A model generated the notes under the pieces. It made no database searches. It worked only from the letters and a program-made list of their open reading frames with translations, and had not been told where the DNA came from. A program made the position numbers and the translations under genes. Of a DNA stretch of 64,000 bases, positions 17,789 to 27,001 are shown piece by piece. Source of the stretch: Prevotella melaninogenica (GTDB taxonomy: Bacteria > Bacteroidota > Bacteroidia > Bacteroidales > Bacteroidaceae); assembly GCF_018127925.1 (NCBI RefSeq), contig NZ_CP072347.1, positions 1,056,501-1,120,500 of the forward strand, given 5' to 3'. Within the stretch, counting starts at the first letter, position 1; every line of letters begins with the position of its first letter.

Positions 17789-19843
17789 ATGCAAAAAGGA
17801 AATATCGGAGTTACAACTGAGAACATCTTCCCCGTTATCAAAAAGTTCTTATATTCAGATCATGACATTTTCTTGCGTGAGATGGTGTCAAATGCTGTTG
17901 ATGCTACTCAAAAACTGAAGACTCTTTCTGCAACAGGTGACTTCAAAGGCGAGTTGGGTGATTTGACTGTTCGTGTCAGTTTAGATGAGAAGGCAGGGAC
18001 ATTGACTATCAGCGACCGCGGTATCGGTATGACCGCTGAGGAGATTGAGAAGTATATCAATCAGATTGCTTTCTCTGGTGTCAATGACTTCCTTGAGAAA
18101 TATCAGGACAAGGCAGAGGCAATCATCGGTCATTTCGGTCTTGGTTTCTATTCTTCTTTCATGGTTTCAAAGAAGGTAGAGATTATCACAAAGAGCTATA
18201 AAGAAGGTAGCAAGGCTGTGAAATGGAGCTGTGATGGTAGCCCAGAATATACACTTGAAGACGCAGAGAAGGAGGATCGTGGTAGCGACATCGTACTTTA
18301 TATCGATGATGATTGCAAGGAATTTCTGCAGAAATCAAAGATTGAAGAACTGCTAAACAAGTACTGTAAGTTTATGGCTGTTCCTGTTGTCTTTGGTAAG
18401 AAGACTGAGTGGAAAGACGGCAAGATGGTTGATACTGAAGAAGATAATGTCATCAACAGCGTTGAACCTTTGTGGGTAAAGGCGCCATCAGGTCTGAAGG
18501 ACGAAGACTACAAGAGCTTCTATCGCACCCTCTTCCCAATGAATGACGAGCCATTGTTCTGGATTCACTTGAACGTTGACTACCCATTCAACCTCACGGG
18601 TATTCTTTATTTCCCACGTGTAAAGAACAATATCGAACTGCAACGTAATAAGATTCAGCTCTATTGCAACCAAGTATTCGTAACCGATCAGGTCGAGGGA
18701 ATTGTACCAGAGTTCCTTACATTGCTCCATGGAGTTATCGACTCTCCAGATATTCCTCTGAACGTGAGCCGTAGCTACCTGCAAAGTGATGCGAATGTAA
18801 AGAAGATTGCAACTTATATCACTAAGAAGGTTGCTGACAGACTACAGAGTATTTTCAAGGAGAGTCGTAAGGAATTTGAAGAGAAATGGGATGACCTAAA
18901 GCTCTTCATCAACTACGGAATGCTTTCAGAATCAGACTTCTACGAGCGTGCAAAGGACTTCTCTCTTATCAAGGATACCGAAGGCAAGTACTTCACCTTT
19001 GAAGAGTATAACACACTCATTAAGGATAATCAGACCGACAAAGAGGGCTACCTTGTAAACCTTTACACAAGTAACAAGGAGGAGCAATACAGCTATATTG
19101 AAGCTGCAAAGCAGAAGGGGTATAGCGTTATTGATGCAAGCGGACAGTTGGATGTACCATTACTTTCAATGCTTGAGCAGAAGCAGGAGAAGACACGTTA
19201 CGTACGTGTTGACTCAGATATCGTTGATCGCATTATTCAGAAGGAAGATGCACCAAAGAATAATCTGTCAGTAGAAGAGACTGACAATTTGTCAGAGGCT
19301 TTCCGTTCACAGATTCCTACAATCGAGAAAGCAGACTTCACTGTAGACGTACAGTCTCTCGGAGAGTCATTCCAGCCAGTTCTCGTAACACAGAACGAGT
19401 ACATGCGCCGTATGAAGGAGATGAGTCAGTTCCAGCAGGGAATGGGTTTCTATGCTCAGTTGCCTGACTCTTATAATCTCGTTCTTAATGCCGACCACCC
19501 ATTAGTGAAGAAGGTTCTTGACGATATCACTGCTAACACAGCAGAGGAATTGAAGCCTATAGCCAGCGAACTGAAGGGACAAGAGGCACGTTTGGCAGCT
19601 TTGCATCAGTCACAAGACAGCAAGAAGGCTGAGGAACTGACACAGGAGGAGAAGGACGATATGCAGAACACTCAGAAGACTGTTTCTGAACTTCAGGACA
19701 AGAAGAAAGCTATTGTTGCTGCATATGCTAAGGGTAATGATATTGTTCATCAACTCATCGACTTGGCATTGCTACAGAATGGTATGCTTCAGGGTGCTGC
19801 ACTCGATAAGTTCCTCAAGCGTTCTATCAGTTTGATTAAGTAA
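17789..19843 (+). CDS. htpG: Molecular chaperone HtpG (Hsp90)
   Basis: A 684-residue bacterial Hsp90. The ATPase domain has the GHKL signatures FLREMVSNAVDATQ (Glu and Asn of the N box), ISDRGIGMT and GHFGLGFYSSFMV. The middle domain has LYCNQVFV and the catalytic-loop Arg in NVSRSYLQ. The C-terminal dimerisation domain ends in ALDKFLKRSISLIK. The length is slightly above the E. coli 624 residues through a Gln/Lys/Glu-rich helical insert around 610-640. Stand-alone gene with a long terminator hairpin. Confidence 0.96.
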   Translation: MQKGNIGVTTENIFPVIKKFLYSDHDIFLREMVSNAVDATQKLKTLSATGDFKGELGDLTVRVSLDEKAGTLTISDRGIGMTAEEIEKYINQIAFSGVNDFLEKYQDKAEAIIGHFGLGFYSSFMVSKKVEIITKSYKEGSKAVKWSCDGSPEYTLEDAEKEDRGSDIVLYIDDDCKEFLQKSKIEELLNKYCKFMAVPVVFGKKTEWKDGKMVDTEEDNVINSVEPLWVKAPSGLKDEDYKSFYRTLFPMNDEPLFWIHLNVDYPFNLTGILYFPRVKNNIELQRNKIQLYCNQVFVTDQVEGIVPEFLTLLHGVIDSPDIPLNVSRSYLQSDANVKKIATYITKKVADRLQSIFKESRKEFEEKWDDLKLFINYGMLSESDFYERAKDFSLIKDTEGKYFTFEEYNTLIKDNQTDKEGYLVNLYTSNKEEQYSYIEAAKQKGYSVIDASGQLDVPLLSMLEQKQEKTRYVRVDSDIVDRIIQKEDAPKNNLSVEETDNLSEAFRSQIPTIEKADFTVDVQSLGESFQPVLVTQNEYMRRMKEMSQFQQGMGFYAQLPDSYNLVLNADHPLVKKVLDDITANTAEELKPIASELKGQEARLAALHQSQDSKKAEELTQEEKDDMQNTQKTVSELQDKKKAIVAAYAKGNDIVHQLIDLALLQNGMLQGAALDKFLKRSISLIK

Positions 19844-19882
19844 ATATAAAGTAGCTATCCTACTTATACACACAAAGTAATT

Positions 19883-19957
19883 AAAAGGTTCTTCCGTTAA
19901 ATGTGTAGACGCTTATTTTATAGGCGTATATCTTTAACGGAGGAACCTTTCCTTTTT
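19883..19957 (+). terminator. Terminator of htpG
   Basis: AAAGGTTC-TTCCGTTAAA (19884-19902) pairs with TTTAACGGA-GGAACCTTT (19933-19950) with small internal loops, followed by CCTTTTT. Confidence 0.8.
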
Positions 19958-20000
19958 ACACCTCGAAAAACATATCTTTAACTACGAAAAAATTTATTGC

Positions 20001-20221
20001 TGTCCGGTAAAAATAAACTGAAAGCTCTGTATCTCTTTATCCATCGGTGTTGCAGCCGTTTTACTTATCCATGGGCTTGGCTTTCAGTTTTAAACTGTAA
20101 GCATTATAAAATGCGCTTATTTTGACAAGGAAAGCCCTATAATAACCAAATAAATTAATGAAATCATAAGTTTAAGCCTATTTTATCTAACACAGATAAC
20201 TCCCAAAAGTTTTATCGGACA
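20001..20221. repeat. Small inverted-repeat-bounded element (MITE-like?)
   Basis: TGTCCGGTAAAA at 20001-20012 is the inverse of TTTTATCGGACA at 20210-20221 with one mismatch. The 221 bases between hold no gene but have an inner perfect 11-bp inverted repeat (AAACTGAAAGC at 20015-20025; GCTTTCAGTTT at 20080-20090). I see no clear target duplication. It may be a miniature or decayed insertion sequence. Confidence 0.4.
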
Positions 20222-20319
20222 CCAATAGAAAAAATTATTACATAAATCCAAATAAAAATCCTCAAAGAAAGGCAAAACAACCTATCACGAATAGGTTTAT
20301 AACCTTCAATGAATCAACA

Positions 20320-20440
20320 AGTTACAAAACAGTAAAAGTAAAGATGCTTAATTGGACTTCAAAAGGGCGTTAGTAACATTGTAAAAGGGCACCTATTGCA
20401 AGTCAATTGGGCGTCTTTAAGAAGCTAAAAGAGCATGTAT
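20320..20440 (+). repeat. Dispersed Prevotella-type repeat, copy A (complete)
   Basis: The left part has GCTTAATTGGACTTCAAAAG and GGGCGTTAGTAACATTG; the right part has AAAAGGGCACC, AAGTCAATTGGGCGT and CTAAAAGAGCAT. The left part recurs at 32913-32981, the right part at 50079-50165. Confidence 0.85.
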
Positions 20441-20667
20441 TGTTTTCGAAGAGTTATAAAAAAGTTTACATTCCTCTATAAACAAAGCGAGGAATTACTT
20501 GCAAAAATAAAAGATATACTTATCGACTAACTTCATTTTTAACTTCTATGGGAATATTTACTGTACAGTAGTAGGGTTAATTTGATTGTGTTATTGTTCA
20601 GATTTTTAAAGCTGTTTTTACAGAGGAAAAAACTCCTTCTTCCCGCTTGCTATCGGATAAGATTTAG

Positions 20668-20675
20668 TACCTTTG
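20668..20675 (+). promoter_or_regulatory. -7 element for mtgA
   Basis: TACCTTTG, 22 bases before the mtgA ATG. The upstream partner is an imperfect CTTG at 20646-20649. Confidence 0.5.
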
Positions 20676-20696
20676 CAGATAATTAACTCATTAGCT

Positions 20697-21386
20697 ATGT
20701 TCAAGAAGATTTTTAAAGTGATAAGATGGGTATTATCCCTAACCTTTATCTCCACAATATTGGCGGTAGTTGTCTATCGCTTTATACCTGTATACTTTAC
20801 CCCTCTGATGATTAGTCGTTGTTTCGAACAGATTGGTAAAGGAGAGTCTGTGAAACTTTACCATGAATGGGTTCCGTTAGAAAAGATGTCAAAATCAATG
20901 CCTGTAGCAGTGATGGCAAGTGAGGACCAACGTTTCCTTACGCATCATGGTTTCGACTATCAAGCTATCGAGAAAGCTGCAGAAGACCACCTGAAGAAAG
21001 GGAAGAAACTACGTGGTGGCTCTACCATCTCTCAGCAAACCGCAAAGAATGTCTTTCTGTGGCAGGGACGCTCATGGGTAAGAAAAGGATTGGAGGTTTA
21101 TTTCACTTTCCTCATAGAGACACTATGGAGCAAACAACGTATCATGGAGGTTTATCTTAATTCAATTGAGATGGGCGATGGAATCTATGGTGTTGAAGCT
21201 TGTGCTGAACAGAATTTCGGTATGGAGGCCAGCCAACTTAGTCGAAGAGATTGTGCACTCATAGCAGCGACATTACCTAATCCACGTCGCTTCTCCTCAA
21301 AGAATCCTGGACCTTATATGCGCAAGAGAATCGGACAGATTGAACACCAAATGACTTTTATACCAGCTTTCCCAGAAGAACATTAA
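20697..21386 (+). CDS. mtgA: Monofunctional biosynthetic peptidoglycan transglycosylase
   Basis: A 229-residue GT51 enzyme that polymerises lipid II into glycan strands at the outer face of the inner membrane. One N-terminal membrane helix (WVLSLTFISTILAVVVYRF) is followed by the GT51 motifs ASEDQRFLTHHGFD (catalytic Glu), RGGSTISQQTAKNVFLW, WSKQRIMEVYLNSIEMG and IAATLPNPRRFS. It has no transpeptidase domain. The ATG at 20697 is used; an in-frame TTG at 20673 falls within the promoter. Confidence 0.94.
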   Translation: MFKKIFKVIRWVLSLTFISTILAVVVYRFIPVYFTPLMISRCFEQIGKGESVKLYHEWVPLEKMSKSMPVAVMASEDQRFLTHHGFDYQAIEKAAEDHLKKGKKLRGGSTISQQTAKNVFLWQGRSWVRKGLEVYFTFLIETLWSKQRIMEVYLNSIEMGDGIYGVEACAEQNFGMEASQLSRRDCALIAATLPNPRRFSSKNPGPYMRKRIGQIEHQMTFIPAFPEEH

Positions 21387-21443
21387 AAAGGCTGTATATT
21401 AGCCTATTAAACAATTCTGTTCGATAAAAACAAAAAAGATAAG

Positions 21444-23999
21444 ATGATAAATCAAGATAAGGAAGAGGCTATCCTCTCCGCACTGAACGAAAGCCAGCGT
21501 GAGGCAGTTGAGTATTGTACAGGACCATCACAGGTAATTGCTGGTGCAGGTTCTGGAAAGACACGCGTACTTACCTATAAGATTGCCTACCTACTTAATA
21601 AAGGCTTAGCCCCATGGAACATTCTTGCGCTTACGTTTACAAACAAAGCTGCAAGAGAGATGAAGGAACGTATCGCACAGATAACAACTGCTAAAGATGC
21701 GCAACATCTTTATATGGGTACTTTTCATTCCATCTTTGCACGTATCCTACGTCGCGAAGGGGAGGCTATCGGCTTTGGAAGTAATTTCACTATTTATGAT
21801 GAAAACGACTCTCGTTCACTGATTAAGAGTATTGTAAAAGCCTTAGATCTTGACGAGAAAACGTATAAGCCTGCCTCGGTGCATAACTTTATTTCAATGG
21901 CAAAGAACCATCTTATTACTGCTTCAGAATATGCAGAAGACCGTGCTGCCATTGAGCGTGACCGAGGTGCACGTATGCCTGCAATCCACATGATTTACAA
22001 AGCATACGAAGCAAGATGTCGTCAGGCAAACGCTATGGACTTTGACGATATTCTGCTTTATACCTTCTTGCTCTTCCGTGATAACAAAGAGATTAGAGAG
22101 AAGTATGGACAGCAGTTTGAATATATCTTGGTAGACGAGTATCAAGACACAAACTATGCACAGGTTAGTATCATCAGCCAGTTGGCTGAGACACATCGTC
22201 GTATCTGTGTTGTGGGTGATGACTATCAGAGTATCTATTCTTTCCGTGGTGCAAATATCGACAATATCCTTGACTTCAAGCATAAGTTTGGCGATGCTAA
22301 ACTCTTTAAGTTAGAGCGCAATTACCGTTCAACACAGCTCATCGTACAGGCAGCTAATTCGTTAATGAAACACAACGAACGACAGATTCCTAAGGATGTA
22401 TTTTCTAAGGAAGCCGAAGGAGACAAGATTCTCTATAAGCCTTGCTACAGTGATAGGGAAGAGGCTATGGTTGTTGCGAGTGAACTGAAGCGTATCAAAC
22501 GCAATGATGATTGTGACTATGGCAACTTTGCCATTCTCTACCGCACGAATGCACAGAGTCGTTCTTTCGAGGATGAATTCCGTAAACAGGGTATTCCTTA
22601 CAAGATTATCGGTGGACTTTCTTTCTATCAACGTAAGGAAATCAAAGATATCATCGCATATTTCCGCTTGGTTTCTAACCCTGATGACGAAGAAGCCTTC
22701 CGACGTATCATCAATTACCCAACACGTGGAATTGGTAATACGACCATTCAAAAGATTATTGATTGTGCCCAGCGAAATTCTGTATCGCTATGGGAAACTA
22801 TCCTCAATCCTATTCAATATGGATTAGATATCAATAAGGGCACAATGACAAAGCTTTTTGCTTTCAGAACGCTTATCAGTGGATTTATTAAGAATGTTGC
22901 ACTGAAGGATGCATATGAGCTGGGAAAGGAGATTATTGAAGAGAGTGGGGTGAGTGCTGATATCCGGTCGGGAAGTGAGCCAGAGGACTTGGCTCGTCGA
23001 GAGAACTTAGAAGAGTTTATGTCGGCTATGCAGGGCTTTGTGGACTCTGGACGCGAAGAAGGACGAGAAGAGAATGTCTACCTTACTGACTACCTTCAGG
23101 AAGTAGCATTATACACAGATGCTGACAAGGAAGACGATGACACGCCGAAAGTTACATTAATGACAATTCACGCAGCAAAGGGTTTGGAATTCCCTACTGT
23201 GTTTGTCGTTGGATTGGAGGAAAATATATTCCCAAGTCCTATGTCAGCAAGTTCAAAACGTGAGATAGAAGAAGAGAGAAGATTACTCTATGTGGCTATA
23301 ACACGTGCCGAACGACATTGTATATTGACGAATGCAAAGAACCGTTTTCGATATGGAACAATGCAAATTGACAATCCAAGTCGATTCTTAAATGATTTCG
23401 ACCCTGCATTGATTCATGTAGAAGATGAAGCAAACAGTGCTTTTGGAGGTGAACGACGTAAGATGCCATGGGATGAGGATAATAGCGCAAGAAGTCCTTG
23501 GGGACGTAATGGTTCAGGAGATAACTTCCGTGAATACGAGCCAAACAAGGCATATACTGGTAGCAGACCTTGGGGACAAGAATATCGTCAAATGGGCTCA
23601 AGATGGCAGAATTCAAATCCTGTTGCAAGCCAATTTCGTGCTGACCCGAAGCCTAAGATAACTGAACGTAAACGTCCTGAAGCAGCTGTTGACCCACTAT
23701 CAGAACGTACAAAACTTAGATTAATAGCAGGAGGGGGTAACTTCAAGCGGCTTTCGTCTGCAATGACAAATGGTGGTAGGACATTATCGACAGAGAGTAC
23801 TTCAATATCCTCAGTTTCATCGACAGCCTCAATAGCTGGACTCAGTGTTGGTGTGACCATTGAACATCAACGCTTTGGTATCGGAAAGGTATTAAACCTT
23901 GAAGGTTCTGGAGAAAATGCTAAGGCAACTGTTGAGTTCCGTAATGCAGGAACCAAACAACTACTGCTGAAGTTTGCCAAGTTTAAAATTATTGGTTAA
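21444..23999 (+). CDS. UvrD/PcrA-type superfamily 1 helicase
   Basis: An 851-residue 3'-5' DNA helicase of the UvrD/Rep/PcrA group, for repair and removal of roadblocks. Motifs: Q motif LNESQREAV, Walker A GAGSGKTR, motif II VDEYQDTN, motif III GDDYQSIYSFRGA, motif IV ERNYRST, motif V TIHAAKGLEFP, motif VI YVAITRAERH. The last 50 residues (GVTIEHQRFGIGKVLNLEG to the end) form the Tudor-like domain that in PcrA and UvrD binds RNA polymerase. The region before it (about 660-790) is low-complexity and likely disordered. The strict orthology (uvrD or pcrA) is not decided. Confidence 0.93.
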   Translation: MINQDKEEAILSALNESQREAVEYCTGPSQVIAGAGSGKTRVLTYKIAYLLNKGLAPWNILALTFTNKAAREMKERIAQITTAKDAQHLYMGTFHSIFARILRREGEAIGFGSNFTIYDENDSRSLIKSIVKALDLDEKTYKPASVHNFISMAKNHLITASEYAEDRAAIERDRGARMPAIHMIYKAYEARCRQANAMDFDDILLYTFLLFRDNKEIREKYGQQFEYILVDEYQDTNYAQVSIISQLAETHRRICVVGDDYQSIYSFRGANIDNILDFKHKFGDAKLFKLERNYRSTQLIVQAANSLMKHNERQIPKDVFSKEAEGDKILYKPCYSDREEAMVVASELKRIKRNDDCDYGNFAILYRTNAQSRSFEDEFRKQGIPYKIIGGLSFYQRKEIKDIIAYFRLVSNPDDEEAFRRIINYPTRGIGNTTIQKIIDCAQRNSVSLWETILNPIQYGLDINKGTMTKLFAFRTLISGFIKNVALKDAYELGKEIIEESGVSADIRSGSEPEDLARRENLEEFMSAMQGFVDSGREEGREENVYLTDYLQEVALYTDADKEDDDTPKVTLMTIHAAKGLEFPTVFVVGLEENIFPSPMSASSKREIEEERRLLYVAITRAERHCILTNAKNRFRYGTMQIDNPSRFLNDFDPALIHVEDEANSAFGGERRKMPWDEDNSARSPWGRNGSGDNFREYEPNKAYTGSRPWGQEYRQMGSRWQNSNPVASQFRADPKPKITERKRPEAAVDPLSERTKLRLIAGGGNFKRLSSAMTNGGRTLSTESTSISSVSSTASIAGLSVGVTIEHQRFGIGKVLNLEGSGENAKATVEFRNAGTKQLLLKFAKFKIIG

Positions 24000-24010
24000 G
24001 AACAATAGAA

Positions 24011-24062
24011 AACGATAGGCGGTCATAAATGTATTCGCATTTATGACCGCCTATTATCGTTT
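24011..24062. terminator. Bidirectional hairpin between convergent genes
   Basis: AACGATAGGCGG...AAATG pairs with CATTTATGACCGCC and TATTATCGTT over about 20 bp with one bulge. It sits between the helicase and the leftward AddB-like gene. No T-tract follows on the plus strand; TTTTC follows on the minus strand. Confidence 0.7.
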
Positions 24063-24072
24063 ATAGCTGTAA

Positions 24073-26949
24073 TTATCGTCCACACATCTGTTTATAAGGA
24101 CAGTATTGACAACTATCAGTATTGTCGGTTGGAGCAAAAGCTATATTGGGATTATGTATTTCTTCGAGTTTCTCCGTGAGATTTCTAAGAAACTCCTCTT
24201 CATATACAGTGACATCAGTAACTTCCTCCTTATCTATTGATAGTACAGGAGTATAATCTTCACTACCTGCATGTTGGATAAAGAGCAAAGCTGGACTAAC
24301 AGCACGATGATTTGGATTATGCTCAGAATCGTTCTTTGCTTCAATAAGACTGTAGAGCATCGCCTGCATTGTGTAATCACTCTTCTTACTTAGGTTCTTT
24401 GAATCGAACATTTCATCAACACTTTTCAATGACTCCGCTGCCTTTCCACCAGTCTTATAGTCTACAACTCGCAAGCGTGCGCTATCACTATCAACGAGAA
24501 TCTCGTCTAAACGGTCAATACGTCCACCTGTTTCTATTTGCTTCTCCAATCCATTCACATTAATTATCAATGAGCGTTTAACAGGAAACTCATGACCTAC
24601 CACACGCAATGGGGCAGAACGTCGATCAATCCGTAATAATTGATGAAGATACTTTATGATTACTTCACGATTGATAAGTTGGAGTCCATTGAGCTTTGGA
24701 TGTTTCCTTACTCCTCGTTGTTGATGAAATAGTTCAGTAGCAAATGCCTCGTCGACAATATCATCCAATGTAAGTTCTGCATTCCCAGATGTGAGAGACT
24801 GGGTACTCTTTCCTGTCTTCAACAAATAATCTATGTTCTTAGCTGTGATGACTTCTCTTGGCAGTAACTTTTCATACATAAGCTGTGCTGCAGTATGAAA
24901 GATATTACCAAACATTCGATTATCAACATCATCTACATCGACTTCATCGAGTTCATTAATACCTGCAATATACTTAAAGTAATACTTTAGCTGGCAAGTT
25001 ATATATGTATTAATAGCAGTTGGGGAGAAATAACTGATTTCATCGAGTCTATTCAGTACAGCTTCATTCTTTTCAACCACTTCTGCTTCACAGTGCATAG
25101 GCTCTTGCCCAGCTTGCAAAGTTAATCGATGAATTGGGTGATTCCACTCTACCATCAACTGTAAAATAAAACGACTCATCTCTCCTGTATGGCTACCTTG
25201 AGTGGAGTTATTATAAAGGAAAGTAACATCTTTTGCCCGCTGAATCATACTATGGAAATAGTAACTGTAGATAGATACCTTATTATCAATTGTTGTTAAC
25301 TCGTATGCCTTACGAATAAGATGAGGTATGAATGATGCATCGTCTATTCCCTTTGGCATATTACCTTCATTACAAGAGAGCACAAGTACATGATCGAAAT
25401 CGAGATTACGCGTTTCAAGAACGCCCATCACTTGAACACCACGTGCTGGTTCACCATGGAAAGGGATACTTGTAGCAGCAATTAGCTGTGTTAATAGACG
25501 ACGGAAGATAATCTTATCTGCATCTAAATCACCATTTGTCATCAAATCAGACAAACGTGTGAGTAAGGTGTACATACGAAAAACAGACTCTTCAAAAAGT
25601 GGGTCTTTGTCAGCTGCACCATTTACACCGATGAAACGGATAGTTTCTGCCAACCAATTAACTAATACTTGTAGGTTCTGCTTATCACTTGGATGGTATT
25701 CAAAGATTGAGCCTTCTTTTGGCTTTACATAAAACTGTCGTTCACTATTCAATCGTTCGATGATTTCGGCAACTTTTGGTGTGAGATACTTCCCATAAGG
25801 ATGTCGTAAGACTCTGTTTACATAGTGAAGTCTATAACTCTGTTCTTGTACTGAATAACCTTCTGTCTGTAACGCCCAAAGCTGCGTAACCATCGATGCA
25901 ATCGGAGTTTGTTGTAACGGATAACCCGTTGTGACATTCAGAGTCTCGACTTCATCAGGTATACAATGGATTACTGTCTGCAACAGATGTTCATCACAAA
26001 GAACAATTGCTGTTCGCTTACCATCTTTATATCTTTCATTCTCGCGCAACCACTCGGTGATATAACGTGCTTGTAAGTTCTCTGTAGGAGCAGAGATAAT
26101 GTTTATTTCCTTCTCTTTTCCTAAATTATCATACAATTCATCGCTATCGTTTGGTAAAGTATTGGGGAATTTATCAAGCCAACGACAAATATAGTTACCT
26201 GCTTCATTTGTTGGCTTCATATAATATCGGTCATAATCCCAATAGAAACTTGCCTTTTCTTCCTTTAAGAAGCGTTTGAAAAGAAGCTGTTCTACCTTCT
26301 GAAGTACGTTGAATCCGACAAAAACATAGTGTTCATATTGTGCTTCTATCTTTGTTTTCTCTACCACATCACGATAAAGCATACCCTCGTATGCAAGCTT
26401 TTGAGATTTAAGCCTTTGCTTGAAATCATTATATATATCATTCAACTTATTCCAAAGAGTTATAAAACGCTCTCTAATACCCTCTGGATTATCATCGAAA
26501 TTAGCGAAGAAACGGCGTAATTCTACTTTCTGTTCATCGGTAAGATAACTAATATCATCTAACTCTTTAAGGTTACTAATATTAGAGAAGACCATCTCAG
26601 CGTTTGCCATATTCTTATCGATGTCATCGAAATCGGCTAAGAGCAGTTGCCCCCAACCATAGAAGTGGTCTAAGGTTTCATTCGTATTGCCTATTACCTC
26701 GATGTAACTCTTATAGAGATCACAAATACTTTTAATAGGATCAGCTATTGTTAGCTCTGAATGTTGACGAAAGAAGTCAGAAATAGTAATATATGCAGGA
26801 CTCCATACAGGACCATCAGCCAATCGAGCTAATGCTTGATTCAAAAAGAGTGCAGCACGCTTATTAGGAAAGACAACAGCTATATGCGCCATGTCATTAC
26901 CATACTTCTTTAGTAAATCAGCTGCAATGTGTTCGAGAAATGTATTCAT
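24073..26949 (-). CDS. AddB-like nuclease subunit (PD-(D/E)XK)
   Basis: A 958-residue protein resembling AddB, the second nuclease subunit of AddAB-type double-strand break resection complexes. The N-terminus has an inactive-helicase fold (VFPNKRAALFLNQAL). The C-terminal nuclease domain has LRVVDYKTGG (catalytic Asp and Lys) and a downstream YTMQAMLY. Four Cys suit an iron-sulfur staple: one in ITCQLKYYFKYI and three in DSCQYCPYKQMCGR at the very end. It lies 52 bases downstream of the AddA-like helicase gene, so both are probably one operon. Confidence 0.85.
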   Translation of the reverse strand: MNTFLEHIAADLLKKYGNDMAHIAVVFPNKRAALFLNQALARLADGPVWSPAYITISDFFRQHSELTIADPIKSICDLYKSYIEVIGNTNETLDHFYGWGQLLLADFDDIDKNMANAEMVFSNISNLKELDDISYLTDEQKVELRRFFANFDDNPEGIRERFITLWNKLNDIYNDFKQRLKSQKLAYEGMLYRDVVEKTKIEAQYEHYVFVGFNVLQKVEQLLFKRFLKEEKASFYWDYDRYYMKPTNEAGNYICRWLDKFPNTLPNDSDELYDNLGKEKEINIISAPTENLQARYITEWLRENERYKDGKRTAIVLCDEHLLQTVIHCIPDEVETLNVTTGYPLQQTPIASMVTQLWALQTEGYSVQEQSYRLHYVNRVLRHPYGKYLTPKVAEIIERLNSERQFYVKPKEGSIFEYHPSDKQNLQVLVNWLAETIRFIGVNGAADKDPLFEESVFRMYTLLTRLSDLMTNGDLDADKIIFRRLLTQLIAATSIPFHGEPARGVQVMGVLETRNLDFDHVLVLSCNEGNMPKGIDDASFIPHLIRKAYELTTIDNKVSIYSYYFHSMIQRAKDVTFLYNNSTQGSHTGEMSRFILQLMVEWNHPIHRLTLQAGQEPMHCEAEVVEKNEAVLNRLDEISYFSPTAINTYITCQLKYYFKYIAGINELDEVDVDDVDNRMFGNIFHTAAQLMYEKLLPREVITAKNIDYLLKTGKSTQSLTSGNAELTLDDIVDEAFATELFHQQRGVRKHPKLNGLQLINREVIIKYLHQLLRIDRRSAPLRVVGHEFPVKRSLIINVNGLEKQIETGGRIDRLDEILVDSDSARLRVVDYKTGGKAAESLKSVDEMFDSKNLSKKSDYTMQAMLYSLIEAKNDSEHNPNHRAVSPALLFIQHAGSEDYTPVLSIDKEEVTDVTVYEEEFLRNLTEKLEEIHNPNIAFAPTDNTDSCQYCPYKQMCGR

Positions 26950-27001
26950 AATTTATATATCAGAACGCTTGTTAAGAATGAAATGAAGTTAGTTATATAG
27001 G

